Below are positions 51,988 to 58,950 of a DNA stretch of 64,000 nucleotides, one piece after another. Under the pieces are notes generated by a model. The model had not been told where the DNA came from and searched no databases. It was given only the letters and a program-made list of their open reading frames with translations. Every line of letters starts with the position of its first letter. Within the stretch, counting starts at the first letter, position 1. The DNA comes from Nesterenkonia lutea (GTDB taxonomy: Bacteria; Actinomycetota; Actinomycetes; Actinomycetales; Micrococcaceae): positions 2,108,001 through 2,172,000 of the forward strand of contig NZ_JADBED010000001.1 in NCBI RefSeq assembly GCF_014873955.1, given 5' to 3'. Position numbers and translations under genes: made by a program.

Positions 51988-53409
51988 TCAGTCGTGATCG
52001 TGGCCCTCGTGGTCGTCCTCCTCAGCGGCCTCGTTCTCGGCGTGCTCGTCCTCGTGCTCGTCCTCGTGCTCGCCCTCTGCGTGCTCACCCTCGTGGTCCT
52101 CCGCACCCTCGGCGGCGCGGCCGTCCACAGCGGCGATCTCGTTGGGCGTGAAGTCCAGCTCGGCGGTGTTGATGATCTCCATCGAGGTCAGATCCACCAT
52201 GTGCAGCGTCTGCGCGTCGGGCTCAGTGATGTAGGCGATGTCGTCCAGCACACGGATGGCCGGGCGCGGCTCCTGCCACTCCTCGGGCTCGGTCCACTCG
52301 TCCATGACCTCCAGCTGGTCGGTCTGCTCGCCGGTTTCCGGATCGATCACATGCAGCTGTCCATCCTCGGCAAGCACCAACGCCTCACCCTCAGGGCCGC
52401 GGGCCAGCGAGCGGAAGTTGTACGCAGCGCCGACGTCGACCACTGAGACCTCCTCGCTCGCCGCATCGACGAGCGCCACCTGGGTCATCGGCTCCTCACC
52501 GTCGGCGTCGAGGTTGTAGTCACCGAGGAAGACGGTGGAGTCCTCAGCCGGGAAGAGGTTCCCGGTGCGCGCATAGTCCTCGCCGGAGTCGATCTTGGAG
52601 AACTCGGCACCGTCCCAGAGAAGCACCCCGTCCTCACATCCGACGGCGATGATCCCCTCGGGTCCGGCGGCCTCCCCGTGGACACCAGGGCAGTCCTCGC
52701 TGCGGGCGATCTCCTCACCCTCGGCGTCGAGCACGCGGGCGCCGCTGCGCTCGTCCTCATCACCCAGGGTCTCGAAGCGCCCGCCGTCGGCGAAGACCGC
52801 GGCCACACCGTGATGAGCCTCCTCGGTCGAGGTCACGTCCGTCTCGAGCTCGGACTCGATGTCCAGCTCGGCGAGGTCGTAGCTGTGGATATCGCCGCTG
52901 CCGTCGAAGAACAGGGTGCCGATCCCGTCGTGGGAGACCACGTGCCCGGGCTCCGGTCCGTCCACTGTGACATCACTGAGCTGGGGGTCGGTGGTGTAGA
53001 AGTGATCGTGATCGCCGTGGGGCTCGGCCCAGGTGCCGCCGTCGATCAGCCGGAAGCTCTCGCCCTCGGTGAGGAAGAAGTGCCGACCGTCGCCGGCCGC
53101 ATTGACCCGGACGAACCCTTCGGCCTCCTGATCGCTGAGCACCTCGAGAGTGGCGCCGTCGAGCACAGCCACCCCGCCGTCATAGGTCACCGCGACTCGT
53201 GGACTGGGCCCCCCGGCCTCGTGGGTCTCGCGGTCTGAAGGTTCGACCGCGGCGGAGGAGTCGGCGGCGGCCGTGGAGTCGGCGGCCGTCGGGGCGGCGG
53301 ACTCCGGCGAACCCTCCGCGTCGGCGCCGGAGGCGTCGTCGGCGCAGGAGGAGAGCGCCAGAGCCGAGACCATGACGATCGAGGACAGTGTGAGTGATCT
53401 AGTGTTCAT
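51988..53409 (-). CDS. AztD-like zinc-binding beta-propeller lipoprotein
   Basis: The 473-residue protein starts with a lipoprotein signal (LTLSSIVMVSALALSSCADD) and a Ser/Ala/acid-rich spacer. The main part is a beta-propeller with repeated blades (VRVNAAGDGRHFFLTEGES, GDHDHFYTTDPQ...). The last 40 residues are rich in His, Glu and Asp (EGEHEDEHEDEHAE), a likely zinc-binding tail. It resembles AztD, a zinc chaperone for an ABC importer; no aztABC genes are in the window. Two Zur-like boxes lie at its start. ATG 53409 is used, though in-frame ATGs at 53418 and 53424 also exist. Confidence 0.75.
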   Translation of the reverse strand: MNTRSLTLSSIVMVSALALSSCADDASGADAEGSPESAAPTAADSTAAADSSAAVEPSDRETHEAGGPSPRVAVTYDGGVAVLDGATLEVLSDQEAEGFVRVNAAGDGRHFFLTEGESFRLIDGGTWAEPHGDHDHFYTTDPQLSDVTVDGPEPGHVVSHDGIGTLFFDGSGDIHSYDLAELDIESELETDVTSTEEAHHGVAAVFADGGRFETLGDEDERSGARVLDAEGEEIARSEDCPGVHGEAAGPEGIIAVGCEDGVLLWDGAEFSKIDSGEDYARTGNLFPAEDSTVFLGDYNLDADGEEPMTQVALVDAASEEVSVVDVGAAYNFRSLARGPEGEALVLAEDGQLHVIDPETGEQTDQLEVMDEWTEPEEWQEPRPAIRVLDDIAYITEPDAQTLHMVDLTSMEIINTAELDFTPNEIAAVDGRAAEGAEDHEGEHAEGEHEDEHEDEHAENEAAEEDDHEGHDHD

Positions 53410-53423
53410 GCGAACCATTCTCA
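53409..53423 (-). promoter_or_regulatory. Zur-like box 1 at the AztD start
   Basis: The minus strand reads TGAGAATGGTTCGCA, 11 of 15 matches to the actinobacterial Zur pattern TGAAAATGATTTTCA as I recall it. It overlaps the start codon of the AztD-like gene. Confidence 0.45.
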
Positions 53424-53441
53424 TCTGAATCAGCAGGCAAT

Positions 53442-53456
53442 TGCAAATCGTTCGCA
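53442..53456 (-). promoter_or_regulatory. Zur-like box 2 upstream of AztD
   Basis: The minus strand reads TGCGAACGATTTGCA, 11 of 15 matches to the same pattern. It lies 33 bp upstream of box 1. Two copies close together make repression by zinc plausible. Confidence 0.45.
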
Positions 53457-53520
53457 TTAGTGTTGACTCATCCGAGTGTCGGATTGTGTCGCTCACCGGG
53501 CGATCGTCTCCGACCCCGCT

Positions 53521-53526
53521 TAGACT
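53521..53526 (+). promoter_or_regulatory. -10 element of the leaderless methyltransferase gene
   Basis: TAGACT, six bases (CGACGA), then ATG 53533. No ribosome site is present. Confidence 0.6.
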
Positions 53527-53532
53527 CGACGA

Positions 53533-54327
53533 ATGCCCAGCACCCAGTGGAACCCGGGGGCGTATCTGACCTATGCCTCCGAACGGACCCAGCCCTTCAT
53601 CGACCTGCTCCAGCGTGTGCGCGCGCCCCGAGCCGCCAGGATCGTGGACCTCGGCTGCGGCCCGGGCAACGGCATGCCGGTGCTGCGCGGCATGTGGCCC
53701 ACGGCGCAGATCACCGGGATCGACTCCTCCGAAGAGATGCTCGAGCGGGCCCGCGAGGCCACCGACGACGATCGGATCTCCTACACCCGTGCCGATATCC
53801 GCGATCTTCACCTGCAGGAGCCCGCAGATCTGATCGTGTCCAATGCGGCGCTGCAGTGGATTCCGGAGCACCGCGAGCTGCTTCCCTCGATCATGGACAA
53901 TGTGGCGGAGGGCGGCATGCTGGCCGTGCAGGTGCCCGGCAACTTCAACGCCCCGAGCCACCAGCTGCTTGCCGAATTCGCCGCCAAGAGGCCCTACGCC
54001 GAGCACATCGACCCGGTCGCGCTGCTGAAGCCCACGGCAGAGCTGACGGACTACATGCTCGACGTCTCCCAGACCGGCTGGGAGGTCGAGGCCTGGGAGA
54101 CCCGCTATCACCATGTGCTCCACGGCGAGGACCCGGTCTTCGACTGGATCTCGGCCGCAGCGGCACGGCCGGTGCTCCAGGCGCTCCCCGGAGAGGTCCG
54201 CGAGCAGTTCAGCGCGGAGTACAAGGCCGCGCTGCGCGAGGCCTACCCGCAGACACGCATCGGAACCATCCTGCCGTTCCGTCGCATGTTCTTCATCGCC
54301 CGACGCCAGGACGCCCAGCGAGGCTGA
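53533..54327 (+). CDS. tam: trans-aconitate 2-methyltransferase
   Basis: The 264-residue SAM-dependent methyltransferase starts PSTQWNPGAYLTYASERTQP and has SAM motif I IVDLGCGPGNGMPVL. It also has LIVSNAALQWIPEHRELLPS and FRRMFFIARR at the end, typical of Tam. It methylates trans-aconitate, a by-product that would inhibit aconitase. It is leaderless according to its -10 and is divergent from the AztD-like gene. Confidence 0.9.
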   Translation: MPSTQWNPGAYLTYASERTQPFIDLLQRVRAPRAARIVDLGCGPGNGMPVLRGMWPTAQITGIDSSEEMLERAREATDDDRISYTRADIRDLHLQEPADLIVSNAALQWIPEHRELLPSIMDNVAEGGMLAVQVPGNFNAPSHQLLAEFAAKRPYAEHIDPVALLKPTAELTDYMLDVSQTGWEVEAWETRYHHVLHGEDPVFDWISAAAARPVLQALPGEVREQFSAEYKAALREAYPQTRIGTILPFRRMFFIARRQDAQRG

Positions 54328-54346
54328 CCCGTCCAGCCGGAGCCGA

Positions 54347-54352
54347 TAGGGT
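54347..54352 (+). promoter_or_regulatory. -10 element of the leaderless CPBP gene
   Basis: TAGGGT, six bases (CGTCGC), then GTG 54359. It lies just after the stop of the methyltransferase gene. Confidence 0.5.
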
Positions 54353-54358
54353 CGTCGC

Positions 54359-55354
54359 GTGACTGCTCCCATCGACACCCTGGCGACGACGCCGCGCACC
54401 CCCCTGGTCATTCTCAGCACCTTCGTGCTGCTCGCCCTGACCCTGGGCTGGCTGGTCGGGCTGCCCCTGGTCCTGATGAGCCCCGAGGAGCGCAGCGCGG
54501 CGCCGAGCGAGGTCTACCTCAACCTGTTCATGCTCACCCCGGCGATCGCCGCTGTGCTGGCCCATGTCCTGGAACGCCGCCAGCCGCTGAGCACGCTCTA
54601 CGGCCACCATGCCCCGAGCCAGGAACCCTCCGGTCGCCTGCTCAAGACGCAGAGCATCACCGATGCTCTGGGGATCACGCCGCTGCGGCCCGTGGGCAGA
54701 CTGCTGGCCTGGAGCATTCTTGCGCTTCTGCTCTTCTTCGGGTTCAGCCTGGCCGCGCTGCCGCTGGGCGGGGCGCTGGGAGCATACCCCCTGGACCTCT
54801 CGATGCCGATCTTCGTGCAGGACCTGAGCACCCGGCTCGGCCGGGACGCCACCGAGTTCATCGCCACAGGCCTCATGGTGGAGGTGGGCTGGATATTCTC
54901 CGGCGCCGTGCTCGGGGTCTTCCTCCACGCCGGCATGGAGATGGGATGGCGGGGCTACCTCTTCCCGCGGCTGCAGCTGCGCTGGGGGCCGCGCGCCGCC
55001 GTCGTGCTGACCGGAGTGATCTCCGGGCTCTGGTACGCGCCGCTGCTGGCGGCCGGCTTCTTCTACGGCCAGACGCCGGTGTTCGTCTCACTGGCGCTGA
55101 TGCTCGGCTTCTCGATCATCATCGGCGGGGTGCTGGCCTGGCTGCGCATGCGGTCGGGCTCCATCTGGCCCGCCGCCTTCGCCCAGTCCATGATCTCTGC
55201 AGCGGCCATTCTGCACTTCTGGTTCGCCTCGGCCGGTGCGCCCGTCGACTTCCGGGTGGCGACGCTGCAGGGCGTCTCGGGCTGGATCCTGCCGGGGATG
55301 CTGCTGCTCGGCCTGCTGGTCTTCGCCCGCCGGGCCTACGGGCCGAATCGCTGA
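54359..55354 (+). CDS. CPBP family intramembrane metalloprotease-like protein
   Basis: The 331-residue membrane protein has eight or so helices and the CPBP/CAAX-protease motif as GMEMGWRGYLFPRLQLRWGP in which the usual EExxxR reads E-M-G-W-R. This is followed by SGLWYAPLL and a later FAQSMISAAAILHFW. The first glutamate of the EE pair is replaced, so activity is uncertain. GTG 54359 with a -10 six bases upstream is taken as the start. Confidence 0.75.
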   Translation: MTAPIDTLATTPRTPLVILSTFVLLALTLGWLVGLPLVLMSPEERSAAPSEVYLNLFMLTPAIAAVLAHVLERRQPLSTLYGHHAPSQEPSGRLLKTQSITDALGITPLRPVGRLLAWSILALLLFFGFSLAALPLGGALGAYPLDLSMPIFVQDLSTRLGRDATEFIATGLMVEVGWIFSGAVLGVFLHAGMEMGWRGYLFPRLQLRWGPRAAVVLTGVISGLWYAPLLAAGFFYGQTPVFVSLALMLGFSIIIGGVLAWLRMRSGSIWPAAFAQSMISAAAILHFWFASAGAPVDFRVATLQGVSGWILPGMLLLGLLVFARRAYGPNR

Positions 55355-55505
55355 GACCGCAGCCCGCCTGAGCCCTCGCACGAGCCGAGCGGCGCAGGAC
55401 ATCTCCGCTTTACACCCAGGACAACACCGAGAAACGCCCGAGCCATAGCCTGAGCCCAGGCAGCCCATGACATGCCTGAAGGCCCCGGCATGGTGAGGAG
55501 CGGTG

Positions 55506-55835
55506 ATGGCGATTCCAGCGCGGCAGACGCCTGAAGAGGATCAGGCCCTGCGACTGCACACCCGCCACGGAGACATCCGGGTCGCCGGAGACACCCTGCA
55601 CCTGCCCCATCCGGGCGCCTCCGCGGTGCAGCTCGCCCCCGGACCGCTGGCGCTGATGCGCGCACTGATGAAGGCTCAGGGAGCCGTTCTCTCCAGGGAG
55701 CACCTGTTGGCAGTGCTTCCGCACTGCGGCTCAGAGCACGCCCTGGAGATGTGGGTCTCACGGCTGCGCCACTCGCTGCCCGACCCGGGGATGGTCAAGA
55801 CCGTGGTCAAGCGCGGCTACCGACTGGTGGTCTGA
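55506..55835 (+). CDS. OmpR-type winged-helix DNA-binding domain protein
   Basis: The 109-residue protein is a lone Trans_reg_C winged helix. It has LMRALMKAQGAVLSREHLLA, ALEMWVSRLRHSLPDPGMVK and ends TVVKRGYRLVV, the typical C-terminal wing. There is no receiver domain and no enzyme domain, so it may be a remnant of a larger regulator such as uroporphyrinogen-III synthase/winged-helix fusions, or a small regulator. ATG 55506 has AGGAG upstream. Its 3' end overlaps the BCCT gene by 19 bp. Confidence 0.72.
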   Translation: MAIPARQTPEEDQALRLHTRHGDIRVAGDTLHLPHPGASAVQLAPGPLALMRALMKAQGAVLSREHLLAVLPHCGSEHALEMWVSRLRHSLPDPGMVKTVVKRGYRLVV

Positions 55836-57838
55836 CCCTCCGGGTCCGGTTCGGCGGCGGGGGAATCGGAGGCGGCCGGGGAATCAGGAACATCACCGGT
55901 CACCACGGTCCCGATCTCACCGGTCTCCGGGTCCCAGCCGTCGGCCCATTCCCCGGTGGCGAAGTCATAGCCCACGGGTGCGCCGTGCTCGTCCGTTCGC
56001 TGGTACCAGGATGTGTAGTCACCATGCTCGGAGTCCACCTGGGCGCCGGCGCCCTCACCCGGATCGGTGGGAACGACCTCCAGCGCGAAGTCATCGCCGT
56101 AGCGGTGCACGCCGTCGAGCACGGCGTTGCTGACGGCGAGATCGGCGTACTTCTCCCGCAGCGCATGCGGGTCCGTGGCGAGCTCTCGGGACCAGGCGAT
56201 CATGATGAGGATCAGGACCACCGCGAACGGCAGTGCCGTGACGATCACCAGTGACTGCAGGCCCTGCAGCGCGGTGCCCTCGCCGAGCAGCAGCATGACC
56301 GTGGCCACGCCGGCCATGACCAGGCCCCAGAAGACCACGACGAGCTTGTTCGGGTCCTGATCGCCGCGGGTGGTGAGGATCCCCATCACCACTGAGGCGG
56401 AGTCTGCCGAGGTGATGAAGAAGATCGCGAGGATCACGACGACGACGATCGGCAGCCACTGCAGGAAGGGAAGCGCGTCGATCACCGCGAAGAGCACCTC
56501 AGGGGCGCTCAGGTCCGGGCTGACGCCGCCCTGGCCCTCCCGGGAGAGCCACATGGAGGTTCCGCCCATGACCCCGTAGGCCACGAAGAGCAGCGAGGAG
56601 GGCACGAGGATCACGCCCAGGATGAACTGCCGGATGGTCCGGCCGCGGGAGACCCGTGCGATGAAGATGCCGACGAAGGGAGACCAGGAGATCCACCAGG
56701 CCCAGTAGTAGACGGTCCACGCCGACTGGAAGTCCAGGGTCTCCTGGCCCCAGGAGGCCGAGCGACCCATCATCTGGAACATGGTCCCCAGGTATTCCAT
56801 GAACGCCGAGGGCAGCAGGTTCAGCAGGAACAGCGTGGGTCCGGCGATGAAGAACAGGGTGATGACGCCGACGGTCAGCACGATGTTGATGCTCGAGAGA
56901 TAGCGGATGCCGCGGGAGATCCCGGAGACGGCGGAGACCACGAAGCATGCGCTGAGCACGGCGATGATGACGACCATCATCGTGTTGGTGAGCTCCGAGG
57001 CGCCGGAGACGATCACCACGCCCTGCCCGATCTGCATCACGGCGATGCCCAGCGCCGCGGCGGTGCCGAAGAGGGTGGCGACGATCGCGAACATGTCGAT
57101 CATCTTTCCGGCGAAGCCCTCGGAGTGCTTCTTGCCGAAGAGCTTCTCGAAGATGGCCGACATCAGCGGGACGCGACCGCGGCGATAGGCGGCGTAGGCC
57201 ACGGCGCCGCCCACCAGGGCGTAGATGCCCCAGGCATGCAGTCCCCAGTGGAAATAGGTCTGCGCCATCGCGCTGTGCAGCGCCTGGTTCGACCCCGGCT
57301 CGTGATCCAGCGGGGCGGGAACGTTGTGGAAGTATGCCAGCGGTTCGGCGGGGCCCCAGAAGAGGACGCCGATGCCGATGCCCGCGGCGAAGAGCATCGC
57401 GATCCAGGCGAAGGTCGAGTACTCCGGCTGCTCCCCGTCCTTGCCCAGCGGAATCCTGCCGTAGCGGGTGGCGGCCAGGATGAGCAGGAAGACCAGGACG
57501 ACGACGGCCAGCGCGTTGAAGAGCCAGCCGGCGTGGACCATGGTCCAGTCATAGGCGACGCCGGCCACCTCTGAGACGCCGGCCGGGTCGGCCACGCCCC
57601 AGATGACGAAGGCCACCGTGAGCACACCGGTGACCGCGAAGATGAACCAGTCGATGCTGTAACGCCGGCGCTGTTCGTCGATGCCGATGCCCGGCACGAG
57701 CGCCGGGTGGGTGTCGTGCGGGTAGCTGGCGCGGGAGATCGGGTTCAGCTGGCCCAGGGCGTGCCCCGCTCGACGGGAGACGCGCCGCGTCTCTTCCCCG
57801 ATTCGCTGACTCCGCTTGGGTGGCTGCTCTTCGGACAT
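55817..57838 (-). CDS. BCCT family betaine/choline transporter
   Basis: The 673-residue protein has twelve membrane helices and the BCCT signatures GIGIGVLFWGPAEPLAYFHN, YFHWGLHAWGIYALVGG and WTVYYWAWWISWSPFVGIFI (with the tryptophan-rich binding box), then ARVSRGRTIRQF. It imports betaine or choline with sodium or protons, against osmotic stress. The C-terminal 130 residues are acidic and cytoplasmic, and could sense osmolarity. ATG 57838 has GAGG upstream. The trmB gene ends 132 bp upstream in the same direction. Confidence 0.92.
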   Translation of the reverse strand: MSEEQPPKRSQRIGEETRRVSRRAGHALGQLNPISRASYPHDTHPALVPGIGIDEQRRRYSIDWFIFAVTGVLTVAFVIWGVADPAGVSEVAGVAYDWTMVHAGWLFNALAVVVLVFLLILAATRYGRIPLGKDGEQPEYSTFAWIAMLFAAGIGIGVLFWGPAEPLAYFHNVPAPLDHEPGSNQALHSAMAQTYFHWGLHAWGIYALVGGAVAYAAYRRGRVPLMSAIFEKLFGKKHSEGFAGKMIDMFAIVATLFGTAAALGIAVMQIGQGVVIVSGASELTNTMMVVIIAVLSACFVVSAVSGISRGIRYLSSINIVLTVGVITLFFIAGPTLFLLNLLPSAFMEYLGTMFQMMGRSASWGQETLDFQSAWTVYYWAWWISWSPFVGIFIARVSRGRTIRQFILGVILVPSSLLFVAYGVMGGTSMWLSREGQGGVSPDLSAPEVLFAVIDALPFLQWLPIVVVVILAIFFITSADSASVVMGILTTRGDQDPNKLVVVFWGLVMAGVATVMLLLGEGTALQGLQSLVIVTALPFAVVLILIMIAWSRELATDPHALREKYADLAVSNAVLDGVHRYGDDFALEVVPTDPGEGAGAQVDSEHGDYTSWYQRTDEHGAPVGYDFATGEWADGWDPETGEIGTVVTGDVPDSPAASDSPAAEPDPEGQTTSR

Positions 57839-57894
57839 GGGTGATGTACCTCGATCTCTTGGTGGTGCGGATCAGGTGGATGCGCAGTTCTGTA

Positions 57895-57974
57895 CAGGTG
57901 CGAGTGTCAGTCAGGTGCGATGCTCAGTCGGGCGCGCGTGCATGTCAGGCGTGCATGTCAGGCGTGCATGTCAG
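57895..57974 (-). repeat. tandem repeats after the trmB stop, 13-bp and 17-bp units
   Basis: Three exact 13-bp units (gcgtgcatgtcag) lie at 57936, 57949 and 57962. On the minus strand each contains TGA, at 57971, 57958 and 57945; the first is the trmB stop. A 13-bp step places the three stops in three different frames. Two imperfect 17-bp units (caggtgcga...cagt) extend the array at 57895 and 57912. The region is also the leader of the BCCT gene. Confidence 0.85.
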
Positions 57975-58948
57975 TCGGGCGTGTCCTGCCTCCTGATGTA
58001 GGTGAGGTCGAAGATCCTGCGGCCCACCGCCAGCGCCTTGGACTCGAAGTCGGTCTGGGCACGGCCGCTGAACCGAGGAGCCCAGCCGCCGTCGTCGTCG
58101 CGGGCCTGCTCCAGCGGCAGCGGCGCAGGATCCCTGCCCATGGACTTCGCGTCCAGATCGTACAGGCGCACCTCGGTGAGCGGCGACTCCTCACCGGAGC
58201 GTTCTCCCGCGTGCGGATTGCTGAACTGCTCCGAGGCGCTGAGGACCTCGCGCATCTGCACCGCGTAGCCTGACCAGTCAGTGGCGAGCCGGAAGACGCC
58301 GCCCTCGGGCAGCACCCGGGCGACCTTGGTGAGGAACCCCGCATCGATCAGACGCCGCTTATTGTGCTTCTTCTTGTGCCACGGGTCAGGGAAGAAGATC
58401 CAGACCTCCGAGACCTGTCCGGGGGCGAAGAGCTGGTCCAGCACCTCGGGCGCGTTGGCCACCGCCACCCGGACGTTGCGGAGGCCCTCGCGGCGGACGC
58501 GGCTCGCCAGCTGGGCCGCGCCGGGACGGTAGACCTCGATGGCGAGGAAATCGGTCTCCGGGTGGTTCGCGGCCGCCTGTGCGACTGCTTCACCGGAGCC
58601 GGAGCCGATCTCCACGATGATCGGCGCGGTGCGACCGAACTCGGCGGGCCAGTCGATGCTGAAGTCCTCAGCCACCGAGGTGTCGCGCTCACCGTGCGGA
58701 ATGTCCAGCAGCTCCTGGCCCAGGGCCGCGTCCCAGGTCCGCTGATAGCTGGGCTTGAGCCGGTTGCTGCGGCGCACGAAGGACAGCGGGCGGCGCATCG
58801 GACGGCTGCGCTCGAAGTGCTCAGGCGCGGCTCCAGGTCCGGAGGCGTCCGGGTCGGAGGTGTCGGTGGGGTCGGGCGGGGAGGTTTCAGGCGTGGAGGA
58901 TTCGGGCGTAGAGGCGTCGGGCTGGGAAGAGTCGGGCTGGGAAGTCAC
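57971..58948 (-). CDS. trmB: tRNA (guanine-N7)-methyltransferase
   Basis: The 325-residue protein has the TrmB signatures IIVEIGSGSGEAVAQAA, DFLAIEVYRPGAAQLASRV, WIFFPDPWHKKKHNKRRLID and LATDWSGYAVQM. It makes m7G46 in tRNA. About the first 50 residues are a Ser/Pro/Asp/Thr-rich tail of short repeats (SQPDSSQPDASTPESSTPET). GTG 58948 has TATCCT six bases upstream, embedded at the end of the PBP gene, whose stop is only 2 bp from the start. It ends with the stop-containing repeat. Confidence 0.92.
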   Translation of the reverse strand: MTSQPDSSQPDASTPESSTPETSPPDPTDTSDPDASGPGAAPEHFERSRPMRRPLSFVRRSNRLKPSYQRTWDAALGQELLDIPHGERDTSVAEDFSIDWPAEFGRTAPIIVEIGSGSGEAVAQAAANHPETDFLAIEVYRPGAAQLASRVRREGLRNVRVAVANAPEVLDQLFAPGQVSEVWIFFPDPWHKKKHNKRRLIDAGFLTKVARVLPEGGVFRLATDWSGYAVQMREVLSASEQFSNPHAGERSGEESPLTEVRLYDLDAKSMGRDPAPLPLEQARDDDGGWAPRFSGRAQTDFESKALAVGRRIFDLTYIRRQDTPD

Positions 58949-58950
58949 CG

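Noticed and set aside
53406..53424. DtxR or LexA site at the AztD gene
   Set aside because: Bases do not fit the TTAGG or TCGAAC consensus; the Zur pattern fits better.
53463..53468. TTGACT as a -35 of the methyltransferase gene
   Set aside because: It lies 52 bp before the -10 TAGACT, far beyond the usual 16-19 bp spacer, so it is probably chance.
53410..54420. N-terminal extension of the AztD frame to 810 codons
   Set aside because: The extension runs antisense to the methyltransferase gene, and the lipoprotein signal begins at 53409.
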